A stretch of 64,000 nucleotides of DNA from Streptomyces bottropensis ATCC 25435 (GCF_000383595.1 NZ_KB911581.1:4682496-4746495), one strand, 5' to 3'. Positions 50,347-59,438 are shown, numbered from the stretch's first letter. The notes: generated from the sequence alone by a model not told the origin. Numbers and translations: made by a program.

Positions 50347-51435
50347 TCAGGCCTGGGTGTGCCGTACGCACGCCGAGACGACCTCGCGCAGGCTCCCCGT
50401 GCGCTCCATCACCTCACGCTGCACCCGGGCCCCGTTGCCGCGCGCCATCAGTTCCGCGACGGACGCGCGGGCCGACTCGGCGTCACCGTGGTCGACGAGG
50501 GCCTCCTCGACATGGTCGAGGAGCGCGTGGATCACCTCGGCGGCGGGCCGGGGCCGCATCGTCGCGGGGTCCAGGAGGGTCTCCGACATACCGGAACGGG
50601 CGGCCCGCCAGGCGGCCAGCCGCAGCAGCCCGGCACTGTGCGGGAGAGGTTCCTGACCGGCCCGCCACTCGCGGGCCGCGGTCTCCACGAGCCCCCGGGC
50701 GAGGGTCGCGATCAGGACCGCGGTGTCGGGGTGCAGACAGACGTCCGCGACCCGGATCTCGACGGTCGGATAGCGCTGGGACAGCCGTGCGTCGAAGTAG
50801 ATCATGCCCCGGTCGCGTACGACCTCCGTGGAGATCAGATCCTCGACGCAGCGGTGGTACCGCTCCGCCGAACCGAAGAGGTCGGCGGGCCCGGCCATCG
50901 GCCACATGTCCCACACCTGGGTGCGGTAGCTGGCGTACCGGCTGTCGCGGCCCTGCCAGAACGGGGAGTTCGCGCTCAGGGCCGTCAGGACCGACAGCCA
51001 CGGCCGCATACGGTCCAGGACGGCGACGCCCTCCTCGTCGGACTCGACCGACACATGGACATGGCAGCCGCACACGAGCTGCACCTGGGTGGGCAGGCCG
51101 AACTCCCGCGCCATCCACAGATACCGGCTGTTCATGGTGATCGTCGGGCTCACCGGCAACGGCGACGAGGCCAGCGCCACGACCGCGCTGCCGAGCCCCT
51201 CCGCATGGCGCGCCGCGTCCTTGCGGCAGCGGATGATCTCGGCCCCCAGATCGGCCATCGACGACTGCGGATGGGTGGCGAACTCCACCTGCTCGTCGTG
51301 CAGCTCCTTCTCGAACACGTCCTGGCCGGTGCCCTCCTGCGCGGCCCGCGCGAGCACCGCCGCGGCCTGTGCCCGCGGCTCGCCGGTCTCGGGGTCGACC
51401 AGCAGGAGTTCCTCTTCCACTCCGACGGTACGCAC
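50347..51435 (-). CDS. carboxylate-amine ligase, YbdK/GCS2 type
   Basis: A 362-residue ATP-grasp-like ligase of the GCS2 family: VGVEEELLLVDPETGEP at the start, EKELHDEQVEFATHP, and GCHVHVSVES with the conserved His pair. E. coli YbdK has weak glutamate-cysteine ligase activity, and actinobacteria have EgtA-like members for ergothioneine; no other ergothioneine gene is near, so a general carboxylate-amine ligase call is safer. It stands alone. Confidence 0.9.
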   Translation of the reverse strand: MRTVGVEEELLLVDPETGEPRAQAAAVLARAAQEGTGQDVFEKELHDEQVEFATHPQSSMADLGAEIIRCRKDAARHAEGLGSAVVALASSPLPVSPTITMNSRYLWMAREFGLPTQVQLVCGCHVHVSVESDEEGVAVLDRMRPWLSVLTALSANSPFWQGRDSRYASYRTQVWDMWPMAGPADLFGSAERYHRCVEDLISTEVVRDRGMIYFDARLSQRYPTVEIRVADVCLHPDTAVLIATLARGLVETAAREWRAGQEPLPHSAGLLRLAAWRAARSGMSETLLDPATMRPRPAAEVIHALLDHVEEALVDHGDAESARASVAELMARGNGARVQREVMERTGSLREVVSACVRHTQA

Positions 51436-51620
51436 GTCATCTGGCCCTTTCGCGCTAGGTGGTGACAGCCGTGTGCCCTCGGACGACGCCGGAACACCTC
51501 ACCGGCCGACGCCCTGGCCGGATCCGTGTACGCGGTGTCGCTGCGGGTACCCGGGCGGAGCTTTGGGGGTCGTGCCGGGCAGGCACGGCGCCCTGTCCGC
51601 CGCGACAGGAGGAGGAGAAC

Positions 51621-51854
51621 GTGACCAGCACCACCGAGACCGGCCGAGTGACCGGTACCGCCGACAAGGACTACAACCTGATCTGGTACGTCGAGGCCTG
51701 TCTGAACAACGCGCTGCGCCTGGAGACGTACATCGAGGACGCGGAGCGGCAGAAGGACACCGAGGTGGCCGAGCTGTTCCGCAAGGCACAGGCCGACAGC
51801 CGCAAGGGCGCCGACCTCGGCAAGCAGCTCCTGCACCGACGCCTGAGCGACTGA
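51621..51854 (+). CDS. small helical protein of unknown function
   Basis: A 77-residue protein, predicted to form helices throughout (YNLIWYVEACLNNALRLETYIEDAERQKDTEVAELFRKAQADSRKGADLGKQLLHRRL). I do not recognise a named family; the pattern resembles a ferritin-like or four-helix bundle half. The GTG has a perfect AGGAGGAG site. It lies between an opposite-strand ligase and the rox region. Confidence 0.75.
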   Translation: MTSTTETGRVTGTADKDYNLIWYVEACLNNALRLETYIEDAERQKDTEVAELFRKAQADSRKGADLGKQLLHRRLSD

Positions 51855-52057
51855 CGACCCGACCCGGGCCGCCCGCGGTTCGGGAGACCATCGGACAGTC
51901 CGTTCCCGGCATGCGCCATTGTGGGCACGGCCGGGGCCGTCACGCGAACCGGCCGGAGCGGTGGCCGCCGGGAACGTACGTCCGCCACCGCGGGCCGCGG
52001 CTTCACCGGGCAGAGAGATCGGAAGCGGAAGGGCGCGGAGAGTCCGGAAACGACAAA
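51855..52057. other. intergenic stretch before the rox promoter
   Basis: No gene is seen in this stretch. The region right of it holds a hairpin (52058-52082) and the rifamycin-associated element (52106-52124). Confidence 0.5.
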
Positions 52058-52082
52058 GGCAAGGAGTCCACCACTCCTTGCC
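52058..52082 (+). terminator. 10-bp hairpin upstream of the rox control region
   Basis: GGCAAGGAGT-CCACC-ACTCCTTGCC is a perfect 10-bp stem with a 5-base loop. It lies 200 bases after the small gene's stop and 24 bases before the rifamycin element. It could end leftward transcripts or be part of rox control. Confidence 0.5.
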
Positions 52083-52105
52083 ACTCTCAACTTATAGCGC
52101 ACCGG

Positions 52106-52124
52106 GGGGCTTGCGGCAAGACCC
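52106..52124 (+). promoter_or_regulatory. rifamycin-associated element (RAE)
   Basis: GGGGCTTGCGGCAAGACCC agrees with the RAE, a 19-bp inverted repeat found upstream of rifamycin-inactivating genes in actinobacteria; the core CTTGC-G-GCAAG is a perfect dyad. It lies 57 bases before the ATG 52181 of the rifampicin monooxygenase gene, and would make that gene inducible by rifamycins. Confidence 0.88.
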
Positions 52125-52180
52125 CGCCCGTGCCGCAGAATCGCCGACCGAAACGCGAATCCGCGCACATGGGGGTAGTG

Positions 52181-53608
52181 ATGATCGACGTGATCGTCGT
52201 CGGCGGCGGACCGACCGGGCTGATGCTGGCGAGCGAACTGCGGCTGGCCAAAGTGGGCACGGTGGTGCTGGAGAAGCTGACCGGACCGACCGGCGAGTCC
52301 CGCGGGCAGGGACTGCACGCGCGCAGTGTCGAGATCATGGACCAGCGCGGACTGCTGGACCGCTTCCTGGCGGTCAGCGAGACCTTCCGGGTGGGCGGCC
52401 TCTTCGGCGGGATCATGAAACCCTGGCCCGACACCCTGGACACGGCCCACGCGTACGGCGTGGCCACCCCGCAGCCGGTCACCGAGCGTCTGCTCCACGA
52501 GCGCGCCGTCGAACTCGGCGCCGACATCCGGCGGGGCAGCGAACTGGTCGGACTGAGCCAGGACCCGGACGGCGTGAGCGCCGAGCTGGCCGACGGCACA
52601 CGGCTGCGCGCCCGCTATCTCGTCGGCTGCGACGGCGGCCGCAGCGCGGTGCGCAAGCTCCTCGGTGTCGCCTTCCCCGGCGAGTCCGCCACGGTGGAGA
52701 CGCTGCTGGGCGACATGGCCGCGACCGAGGATCCGGCGACGATCACCGCTGTCGTCGAGGAGGTCCGCAAGGCCGAGCTGCGGTTCGGTCTCGCCCCTCT
52801 CGAAGACGGGCACTACCGCGTTCTCGTGCCGGCCGAGGGGGTGGCGGAGGACCGGACGGCCCCGCCGACCCTCGACGAGTTCAAAAAGCAACTGTGGGCG
52901 TTCGCGGGCACCGACTTCGGGGTGCACTCACCGCGCTGGCTCTCCCGGTTCGGCGACGCCACCCGGCAGGCCGAGCGTTACCGCGTCGGCCGGGTGCTGC
53001 TGGCCGGCGACGCGGCGCACATCCATCCGCCGACCGGCGGACAGGGGCTCAACCTCGGAGTGCAGGACGCGTTCAACCTCGGTTGGAAACTTGCCGCCGC
53101 GGTCCACGGCTGGGCGCCGGAGGACCTGCTGGACAGCTACCACGCCGAGCGGCATCCGGTGGCCGCCCGCGTGCTGGTCAACACCCGCGCGCAGATCACC
53201 CTGCTGGGATCCGACCCGGGCCCGACCGCGCTGCGGCAGCTGCTGTCGGAGCTGATGGACTTCGAGGAGGTGAACCGGTACATCACCGGGATGATCACCG
53301 CGGTCGACGTCCGCTACGACTTCGGCGAGGGCCATGACCTCCTCGGCCGGCGCATGCGGGACGTGCGGCTGAAGCGGGGCCGCCTGTACGAGCTGACGCG
53401 CGAGGGCCGCGGCCTGCTGCTCGACCCGACCGGCACCCTCTCGGTCGAGGGCTGGGCGGACCGGGTCGACCACGTCGTCGACACCGCCGAGGACCTGGAC
53501 GTCCCCGCGGTGCTGCTGCGCCCCGACGGCCATGTGGCATGGGCCGGTGAGGACGGCCGGGAACTCCTCGACCGGCTCCCGCGGTGGTTCGGCGCCGCCA
53601 CCGGCTGA
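52181..53608 (+). CDS. rox: rifampicin monooxygenase (Rox)
   Basis: A 475-residue class A flavin monooxygenase. VIVVGGGPTGLMLASELRL (FAD loop), the DG motif (VGCDGGRSAVRKLLG) and GDAAHIHPPTGGQGLNLGVQDA (second FAD loop) are intact. The whole protein matches Streptomyces Rox enzymes, which hydroxylate rifampicin and linearise the antibiotic; segments such as GLFGGIMKPWPDTLDTAHAYG and HSPRWLSRFGDATRQAERYR are typical of Rox rather than of other monooxygenases. ATG 52181 has GGGGG ahead; ATG 52169 is also in frame. The RAE upstream supports the assignment. Confidence 0.92.
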   Translation: MIDVIVVGGGPTGLMLASELRLAKVGTVVLEKLTGPTGESRGQGLHARSVEIMDQRGLLDRFLAVSETFRVGGLFGGIMKPWPDTLDTAHAYGVATPQPVTERLLHERAVELGADIRRGSELVGLSQDPDGVSAELADGTRLRARYLVGCDGGRSAVRKLLGVAFPGESATVETLLGDMAATEDPATITAVVEEVRKAELRFGLAPLEDGHYRVLVPAEGVAEDRTAPPTLDEFKKQLWAFAGTDFGVHSPRWLSRFGDATRQAERYRVGRVLLAGDAAHIHPPTGGQGLNLGVQDAFNLGWKLAAAVHGWAPEDLLDSYHAERHPVAARVLVNTRAQITLLGSDPGPTALRQLLSELMDFEEVNRYITGMITAVDVRYDFGEGHDLLGRRMRDVRLKRGRLYELTREGRGLLLDPTGTLSVEGWADRVDHVVDTAEDLDVPAVLLRPDGHVAWAGEDGRELLDRLPRWFGAATG

Positions 53609-53647
53609 GCCCGGTCGCGCGGGAGGCGAGGCCGTACGGGTGCCGAA

Positions 53648-53674
53648 GGGGCGGGCCGCACGACCGCCCGCCCC
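53648..53674 (+). terminator. GC-rich terminator hairpin after rox
   Basis: GGGGCGGGC (53648-53656) pairs with GCCCGCCCC (53666-53674) across a 9-base loop. It starts 40 bases after the rox stop. Confidence 0.6.
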
Positions 53675-53808
53675 GGACCGTCGTCGGGACGGACCGTCCC
53701 GCACCGCGCAGGATGCCGCGATGACCTCACCTCCCGCCGTACGCCCGTACCGCCCGGGACGCCGACGCCCTCCACCAGATCTGTCTCCTGACTCCGGTCC
53801 CGCGCGGC

Positions 53809-54564
53809 TCACCGCACGGCGGCTAGAACGTGGCTGGGACCCACCTGCCAGACCGCTCCGACGTGCTCGAAGCCCGCCTCGCGCAACAACGTGACATGGC
53901 CGGACAGGGTCAGATCGTTGCCCTCGCAGCGGGGACGCCCGCCGTCGTCGCCGCGCGCGAGGAAGGGGGCCAGCTCCGGATCGCCGGCCGCGCCGGACCA
54001 CCAGGAGTCCCAGTCCTCGGCGAGGGAGGCGGTGCTCCGGGCGGCCCGGCGGCGGCCGAGGTCGACCGCGAGTTCGGACACCTTCGTCGAGTCAGGGCTG
54101 ATGTGGTCGCCGTTGACCAGGATGCCGCCGGGGCGCAGCAGCCCGGCCAGCTCCCCGTACACCCGCCGCAGCGTGTCCGTGCCCAGGTAGTGCAGGGCGG
54201 TGGTCGACACCACCGCGTCCGCGGGGCGTGCCAGGCCGAGCGCGTCGAGCCAGCCGGGGGCGCCGATCAGGGTTCTGACGTACCGCAGGGCGTTGCCGTA
54301 GTGGGCGCTGCCGAGTTCCAGCAGGAGCGGGTCCGCGTCCACGGCGAGCACCTCGGCCCCGGGCAGCCGGCCGGCGAGCCGCGCCGCCAGGCATCCGGGG
54401 CCGCTGCCGAGGTCCAGGACGAGGGGCGCGGGGCACTCGCGCGTCACATGCTCGACCAGGTCCGCGATGACCTCGAAGCGCTCCTCGCGGTCGACCGCGT
54501 ACCGCTGCTGCTGACGTTCCCAGCGCTCCACCCATCGCGCCGCCGTCGCCGTGCTCACATCCAT
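53809..54564 (-). CDS. class I SAM-dependent methyltransferase of the Y4yA-type operon
   Basis: A 251-residue methyltransferase. VLDLGSGPGCLAARLAGRLPGAEVLAVDADPLLLELG is the SAM-binding motif I and II; ADAVVSTTALHYLGTD and LRPGGILVNGD are the post-motifs. The substrate is unknown. It lies 45 bases after the aminotransferase gene on the same strand, so it is probably the last gene of the PLP-enzyme operon. Confidence 0.85.
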   Translation of the reverse strand: MDVSTATAARWVERWERQQQRYAVDREERFEVIADLVEHVTRECPAPLVLDLGSGPGCLAARLAGRLPGAEVLAVDADPLLLELGSAHYGNALRYVRTLIGAPGWLDALGLARPADAVVSTTALHYLGTDTLRRVYGELAGLLRPGGILVNGDHISPDSTKVSELAVDLGRRRAARSTASLAEDWDSWWSGAAGDPELAPFLARGDDGGRPRCEGNDLTLSGHVTLLREAGFEHVGAVWQVGPSHVLAAVR

Positions 54565-54609
54565 ACCGGTCGCACTGCCTCCGTCCCGTACCCTATCTGC
54601 TCATGGAAA

Positions 54610-55839
54610 TCATTGCAGATTAGCGAGGGTGGAGAGCAACGCGTCGATCTCCTGCGGGGTGTTGTGCACGTGCAGACTGACCCGTACCGAGCCCTCCTCC
54701 TCCTCCGCCCGGCCTGCCTGGCAGTGGCCGTCCGTGCGCACCATGAACCCTTTGCTGAAGAGGATGAAGCCGAGATCCCGTGAGCCGATCTCGCGATGCC
54801 GGAAGGTGACCAGACTCCGGCGCCGCTGCACCTCGGTGCCGGCGGTGAGGCTGGACCGGCAGCCGAGCACCTCATAGGCGTCCATCCGCGCCAGTCCGTC
54901 CGTGAGCCGGGAGGTCAGGGCCACCGTCCAGCGTTCGATCCGGTCGGTGCCGGCGGCGTCCAGCCAGTCGAGCGCCGCCGTCAGGGAGACCACGCCGACC
55001 GTGTTGGGCGTACCGCTCCAGCCGCCGGGCCGGAACACCGGTCCGCGGAGGTTCCGGGACCAGACGGCACCGGTACCGGGCAGCGCCATCGCCTTGTGAC
55101 CGGAGAACACCACGATGTCGACGTCCAGGGCGGCCGTGGAGAGCGGCAGATGGCCGATGCTCTGCGCCGCGTCCAGACAGATCGGCACCTCCGGCCCGAC
55201 GACCTGCCGGATGCGGTGCACGTTCATGTCGACGCCGTAGACGTGATGGACGTGGGTCGCGGCCACGAAGCGGGTGCGGGGACCCACGACCCGGGCGAGC
55301 GCCTGCGGATCGTAGTCACCCGAACTCTCCTGGTACGGCAGCCGGCGCACCCGGACGCGCACCCCGCGCAGGGCCAGCAGCTCCTGGGCCTCCAGCCACG
55401 GCGACAGGTTCGCCCGGTGGTCGGCGAAGGGCACGACGATCTCGTCGCCGTCGCCGAGAAGGGCGGGCAGCCAGTCCCGGGCGACGCTCCGCAGCCCCTC
55501 GGTGGTCCCGCTGGTGAAGTGGACCGAGGACCGCCCGGGGGCCGGGTCGTCCAGGAACGCCTTGATCCGGTCCCGGGCGTTCTCCACCAGCGCCGTGGTG
55601 GCGTTGGCCCAGGGGTACGAGCCCCGCCCGGCGTTGGCGTTCGACGTCGTCAGATACGTCTGTACGGCGTCCAGGACGGCCCGCGGCTTCTGGCTGGTGG
55701 CAGCGCTGTCCAGGTAGACGAGGTCCGGATGCCCGACGACGATCGGGAACTGGGCGCGCAACGACCGCTGCCAGGAGGCCGGTTCACCTGCTTCCCCCGG
55801 CTCCGCCGGGTGTGCGACGCGGTCGGCCACGTCAGTCAC
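54610..55839 (-). CDS. class V aminotransferase / cysteine desulfurase-like PLP enzyme
   Basis: A 409-residue fold-type I PLP enzyme. The PLP lysine is Lys249 (FSGHKAMALPG), with Asp223 (CLDAAQSIGH) under the pyridine ring. Cys373 (VRTDGHCQAG) lies where SufS-type desulfurases have their active-site Cys, so release of sulfur from cysteine is possible; a role as transaminase, lyase or epimerase in a biosynthetic pathway is also open. Its start overlaps the SbnA-rhodanese gene by 8 bases. Confidence 0.85.
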   Translation of the reverse strand: MTDVADRVAHPAEPGEAGEPASWQRSLRAQFPIVVGHPDLVYLDSAATSQKPRAVLDAVQTYLTTSNANAGRGSYPWANATTALVENARDRIKAFLDDPAPGRSSVHFTSGTTEGLRSVARDWLPALLGDGDEIVVPFADHRANLSPWLEAQELLALRGVRVRVRRLPYQESSGDYDPQALARVVGPRTRFVAATHVHHVYGVDMNVHRIRQVVGPEVPICLDAAQSIGHLPLSTAALDVDIVVFSGHKAMALPGTGAVWSRNLRGPVFRPGGWSGTPNTVGVVSLTAALDWLDAAGTDRIERWTVALTSRLTDGLARMDAYEVLGCRSSLTAGTEVQRRRSLVTFRHREIGSRDLGFILFSKGFMVRTDGHCQAGRAEEEEGSVRVSLHVHNTPQEIDALLSTLANLQ

Positions 55840-57151
55840 GCACCAGTGGGGCGCCGGCGTCCCGCCAGGCGATGATGCCGCCGGCCAGGCTGCGCACGTC
55901 GGGGTGGCCCATGCGGGTGAGCAGGGCCGCGTACCGGGCCGACTTCTCGCCGACCGGGCACGCGAGCAGCACGGGCTGCCGTCTGCCGAAGGGCAGCCCG
56001 CCCCGCAGGAGTTCGTCGAACAGCTCGTCGACGATGTTGACCGAGCCGTCGATGTGGAGTGCCGCGTACGCGAAGGGGCCGCGCAGGTCGATCACGAGAG
56101 GTCGTTGCGCGGCGATCCACTTCTGGGCGTCCTCGACGTCGACGACGGCCGCCGAGCGGACCTCGTCGTCGGTCACCGTGGTGACCGAGTTCTTCACGGG
56201 CGGGCGGCCCAGCAGGTCAGGGCGGCGCCGGCGGACGTAGTCGAGGTAGCTCTCCACCCGGTCGCAGACGATGAAGACGGCCGTCCGCCGCTGCGTCAAA
56301 TCGGCGTCCAGCGCCCTCAGATGACGGACACCGCCGTAGTACGCCGCTCCTCCGGTGGGGCCGGCGAGCAGGCCGCAGCGGCGGAGCAGGGTGAGCATCC
56401 CCTCGATGGCCTCGTCGGCGCCCACCGCCTCCAGGGTGTCGTAGGTGTCCGGGTCGAAGATGCCGACCTCCCGCACCTCGTCGACGGTGCGGATGCCCGG
56501 GATGAAGTCCGTCTTCTCCCCGACCAGTCCGACGACACGCACCGCCGGGTCGTGCGCGCGCAGCGCCCGGGCCACGCCGGTGGAGGAGCCGGCCGTGCCC
56601 ACGCAGGCGATGAACCAGTCGGGGGCCCGGCCGTCCAGGTCGGCGATGATCTCCGGGCCCGTCCCGGTGGCGTGCGCTTCGGTGTTGAGGGCGTTGAAGT
56701 ACTGGTCCGTGTGCAGATGGGTGCCGCCCGGGCGGTTCAGCCGCTGGTGGAAGAGGGTCAGCGGATCGTCGGTGTCGGTCGGGTCGAGACATTCGGTCCG
56801 GCCGGGCAGCTCCTCGATCTCGGCGCCGAGCAGCAGGAGCAGGTCCTTGATCTCGGGGACGCGCATCCGGTTGGTGACACTCTTGAACGGCAGTCCGTGC
56901 AGGCCGGCGATGAGCGCCAGGGCCTTGGCGGTGTTCCCGCTGGACAACTCCACGATCGTCTCGCCGCGCTCCTTGGCGCCGGCGATCTCCGGGCGGGTCA
57001 TGCTCCACGCGGCCCGGTCCTTCAGCGAGCCGAACGGGTTGAGCATCTCCAGCTTGGCGTACAGGTCGATGTTGCGCAGGCCGTGCACGGCCGGGTCGAT
57101 ACGGACCAGTGGCGTGTCGCCGATGGCGTCGGTGATGTTGTCGTACCTCAT
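55832..57151 (-). CDS. SbnA-like cysteine synthase fused to a rhodanese domain
   Basis: A 439-residue fusion. Residues 1-320 are a fold-type II PLP enzyme of the cysteine synthase/SbnA group with Lys44 (NPFGSLKDR) and the SSGNTA loop (70-75). Residues about 340-439 form a rhodanese domain with active-site Cys398 (CPVGEKS). SbnA condenses O-phosphoserine and glutamate for staphyloferrin B; whether this protein uses those substrates is not known. The rhodanese part suggests sulfur transfer. The start overlaps the decarboxylase stop (ATGA). Confidence 0.88.
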   Translation of the reverse strand: MRYDNITDAIGDTPLVRIDPAVHGLRNIDLYAKLEMLNPFGSLKDRAAWSMTRPEIAGAKERGETIVELSSGNTAKALALIAGLHGLPFKSVTNRMRVPEIKDLLLLLGAEIEELPGRTECLDPTDTDDPLTLFHQRLNRPGGTHLHTDQYFNALNTEAHATGTGPEIIADLDGRAPDWFIACVGTAGSSTGVARALRAHDPAVRVVGLVGEKTDFIPGIRTVDEVREVGIFDPDTYDTLEAVGADEAIEGMLTLLRRCGLLAGPTGGAAYYGGVRHLRALDADLTQRRTAVFIVCDRVESYLDYVRRRRPDLLGRPPVKNSVTTVTDDEVRSAAVVDVEDAQKWIAAQRPLVIDLRGPFAYAALHIDGSVNIVDELFDELLRGGLPFGRRQPVLLACPVGEKSARYAALLTRMGHPDVRSLAGGIIAWRDAGAPLVRD

Positions 57152-58617
57152 CCTTGCTGATCCCCCGTACGGTCGAACGGCCAGTACTCCTCGTCCAGGC
57201 ACCACCGCGCTCGGCCGTTCTCCTCGTGGACGGCCACCTTGCGTGCCATGGGCTGCTGTTGGGCGTGCGTGGCGGTGAAGTCCATGCAGTAGGCGGCCGT
57301 GTTGACGAAGGCGAGGAGGTCGCCGGCGCGCGGCAGCCGGGGCAGGAACACGGTGCGGCGGGTGAGGAGATCCGACTCCAGGCAGAGGTTGCCCACGAGA
57401 TGGACCGCCACCGGGTCCGCCGGGCCGGGCGGGCCCGGGGCGCGGGGCAGGACCACGGGGTCCAGCAGTACGCCGTGGTCCTCCAGGCCGACATCACCGG
57501 CGTTCATCGCCAGGCGCACCAGGGGCCCTCCCGCGTCCGTGGGCCGCACCTCCAGGACCTTGCCGAGCGTGAGCCCGCACTGGTCGGCCAGGGCGCGGCC
57601 GGGCTCGACGTAGAGGTCGTACATGCTTTCCAGCAGCAGGGTGCCGAGAGGCCGGCCGAGGCTCGGCGCCGGGTGGGAGAGCAGGTCGTCGAGGTACGCG
57701 GCGCCGGCCGTGGGCCGATGGGCCGGGTAGAGGCTCAGGGCGCCCTTGAGGGTGCCGTTCTCGACCCGGAGGCCGTAGCCGTGGCCGCCCCAGGTCAGGG
57801 GTGGTCGGCCGCCCAGGACGGCCGAGGTCAGTTCGGTGGTCCAGCGCTCCCACTGGGCCGCGTGCGCCAGATAGGAGACGCCGAAGCCGCCGCCGACGTC
57901 GATCGCGTGTGGCTGGAAGCCGCGGATCCGCAGCTCCTCCATGGCCTGGAGGCATCCTTCGAGTGCGGCCGCCTTCTCTTCGAGGCTCGTGGTGTCGAGG
58001 TGGTAGCCGACGCCGATCGGCTCCAGCTCGTCCCGGTGCCGTTCGAGGACGTCCAGCAGGTGATGCAGGGACTTCACCGGCGTACCGAAGCGGCTTCTGC
58101 GCGACAGCCTTCTGGCTCCGGCCGTCTCGAAGCCGCTGAGGCGCAACAGGACGCGGACGCGCGGCAGTCCATGGGCGCGCACGAGGCCCGCCGCCCGCTC
58201 CAGCTCGGCGGGACCGTCGGCGTTGAGGCACGCCCCGCTGTACGCGGCGAGCCAGAGGAACTCCGGGTCCTTGGGGCCGGTCGCCATGATCCGGGAGCCC
58301 GCGAAGCCGGAGCCGAGAGCGTGCCGCAGCTCGCCGAGCGACGCGGCGTCCAGGGCCGCGTCCGTCGTGGTGAGCCGGCGCACCAGGGAGGCCGCACGGT
58401 TCGCCTTGTGGGCGAAGTAGATCCGCCCGGTCAGCCGGTGACGGTCGAGAACCGCACGGAAGCGCCGTACGTTCTCGGCGATCTGGTCCGGCAGGAGGAC
58501 GTTCAGCGGGGAGCCCAGGGCGTCCACCAGATCGTGCAGCAGCGGTGCCGAGTCCAGGAGGGCCGCTGTGCGCGGCTCCAGCCGGGGTTCCAGGTACAAC
58601 GGGTCGTCGTCGCGCAT
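57148..58617 (-). CDS. Y4yA-family fold-type III PLP decarboxylase
   Basis: A 489-residue alanine racemase-fold PLP enzyme like diaminopimelate/ornithine decarboxylases and SbnH. Lys71 (FAHKANRAAS) binds PLP; IDVGGGFGVSY is the phosphate loop and YVEPGRAL a later cofactor segment. It resembles the Y4yA proteins first seen in Rhizobium, which sit near cysteine synthase-like genes. It probably decarboxylates an amino acid made by the next enzyme. It is the first gene of a four-gene operon. Confidence 0.88.
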   Translation of the reverse strand: MRDDDPLYLEPRLEPRTAALLDSAPLLHDLVDALGSPLNVLLPDQIAENVRRFRAVLDRHRLTGRIYFAHKANRAASLVRRLTTTDAALDAASLGELRHALGSGFAGSRIMATGPKDPEFLWLAAYSGACLNADGPAELERAAGLVRAHGLPRVRVLLRLSGFETAGARRLSRRSRFGTPVKSLHHLLDVLERHRDELEPIGVGYHLDTTSLEEKAAALEGCLQAMEELRIRGFQPHAIDVGGGFGVSYLAHAAQWERWTTELTSAVLGGRPPLTWGGHGYGLRVENGTLKGALSLYPAHRPTAGAAYLDDLLSHPAPSLGRPLGTLLLESMYDLYVEPGRALADQCGLTLGKVLEVRPTDAGGPLVRLAMNAGDVGLEDHGVLLDPVVLPRAPGPPGPADPVAVHLVGNLCLESDLLTRRTVFLPRLPRAGDLLAFVNTAAYCMDFTATHAQQQPMARKVAVHEENGRARWCLDEEYWPFDRTGDQQG

Positions 58618-58662
58618 CCCAGATGTTCCTCCCCACCGAGGAAGACGTACCGGTGTCGGCAA

Positions 58663-58679
58663 ACGGCCATAACGACCGT
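58663..58679. promoter_or_regulatory. imperfect palindrome upstream of the Y4yA operon
   Basis: ACGGCCATAACGACCGT is a 17-base near-palindrome (six of eight pairs match) 46 bases before the start of the decarboxylase gene. It may be an operator; the factor is unknown. Confidence 0.2.
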
Positions 58680-58877
58680 AACCCTCCCCTCGCCGGGCCT
58701 TCCGGAACCGGGCACGGTGGGGGAGGGGCTGTTTCCCGACGTCCGACGGCTGGAACGGGACGGTCGGAGCGCTGGAACGGGACGGTCGAGCGGATGAGCG
58801 GGGTGCCGGGTGCCGGGAGAACGAACGGTGGCCCGGGTGGGGCCGTTGGGTTCGGAAGGCCGACGAGGGGCGGACGG

Positions 58878-59438
58878 TCAGCCGGCGCGCAGGGCGAGGC
58901 TCATCAGGATCGCGTCCCGGTCGTCACCGGGGGCGATCCGCAGCGCGCCGGGCCAGCGGCCGACCTCCACCCAGCCGACCTTGCGGTAGAACTCCTCCAG
59001 GCCGACGCCGCCCCGGGTGGACAGGGAGAGCCGCTCCAGGCCCATCTCGTCCCGGGCGATGCCGTGGACGCGGTGCATCAGCGCGACGCCGATGCCCCGG
59101 CCGCGGAAGCGCGGATGGGTCTGGACGTGGTTGACGGTGCCGCAGTGCGCGCCCAGCGGATGCGGCTCCCGGCGGACGATCAGCCAGCCGGCGAGCGAGT
59201 CCCCGACGACGGCGACGAGCAGTCTGCCGCGCGCGGGATGCAGCCCGTGGACGAGCGAGTCGACCACCGGGGCGACGTCGTGGGCGCTCAACGGAAGAGG
59301 AGGGAACTCGGTCGCGAGGACCGCGCCACCGGCGTTCGCCACGACCTCCCAGCAGTCGGCGATCTCCCCTCTGAGTTCCGGGGTGACCTCCTCCGGGCTG
59401 GTCAACTGCAGGACCGTGGAGACTTGATGCACCGTCAT
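58878..59438 (-). CDS. GNAT-family N-acetyltransferase
   Basis: A 186-residue acetyl-CoA-dependent transferase: HPRFRGRGIGVALMHRVHGIAR is the acetyl-CoA loop, and GLEEFYRKVGWVEVGRWPG closes the domain. The substrate is unknown. It stands alone, read away from no partner. Confidence 0.9.
   Translation of the reverse strand: MTVHQVSTVLQLTSPEEVTPELRGEIADCWEVVANAGGAVLATEFPPLPLSAHDVAPVVDSLVHGLHPARGRLLVAVVGDSLAGWLIVRREPHPLGAHCGTVNHVQTHPRFRGRGIGVALMHRVHGIARDEMGLERLSLSTRGGVGLEEFYRKVGWVEVGRWPGALRIAPGDDRDAILMSLALRAG

Noticed and set aside
50347..51435. Calling the ligase EgtA of ergothioneine synthesis
   Set aside because: No egtB, egtC, egtD or egtE genes are close, and its opening fits YbdK-type ligases better.
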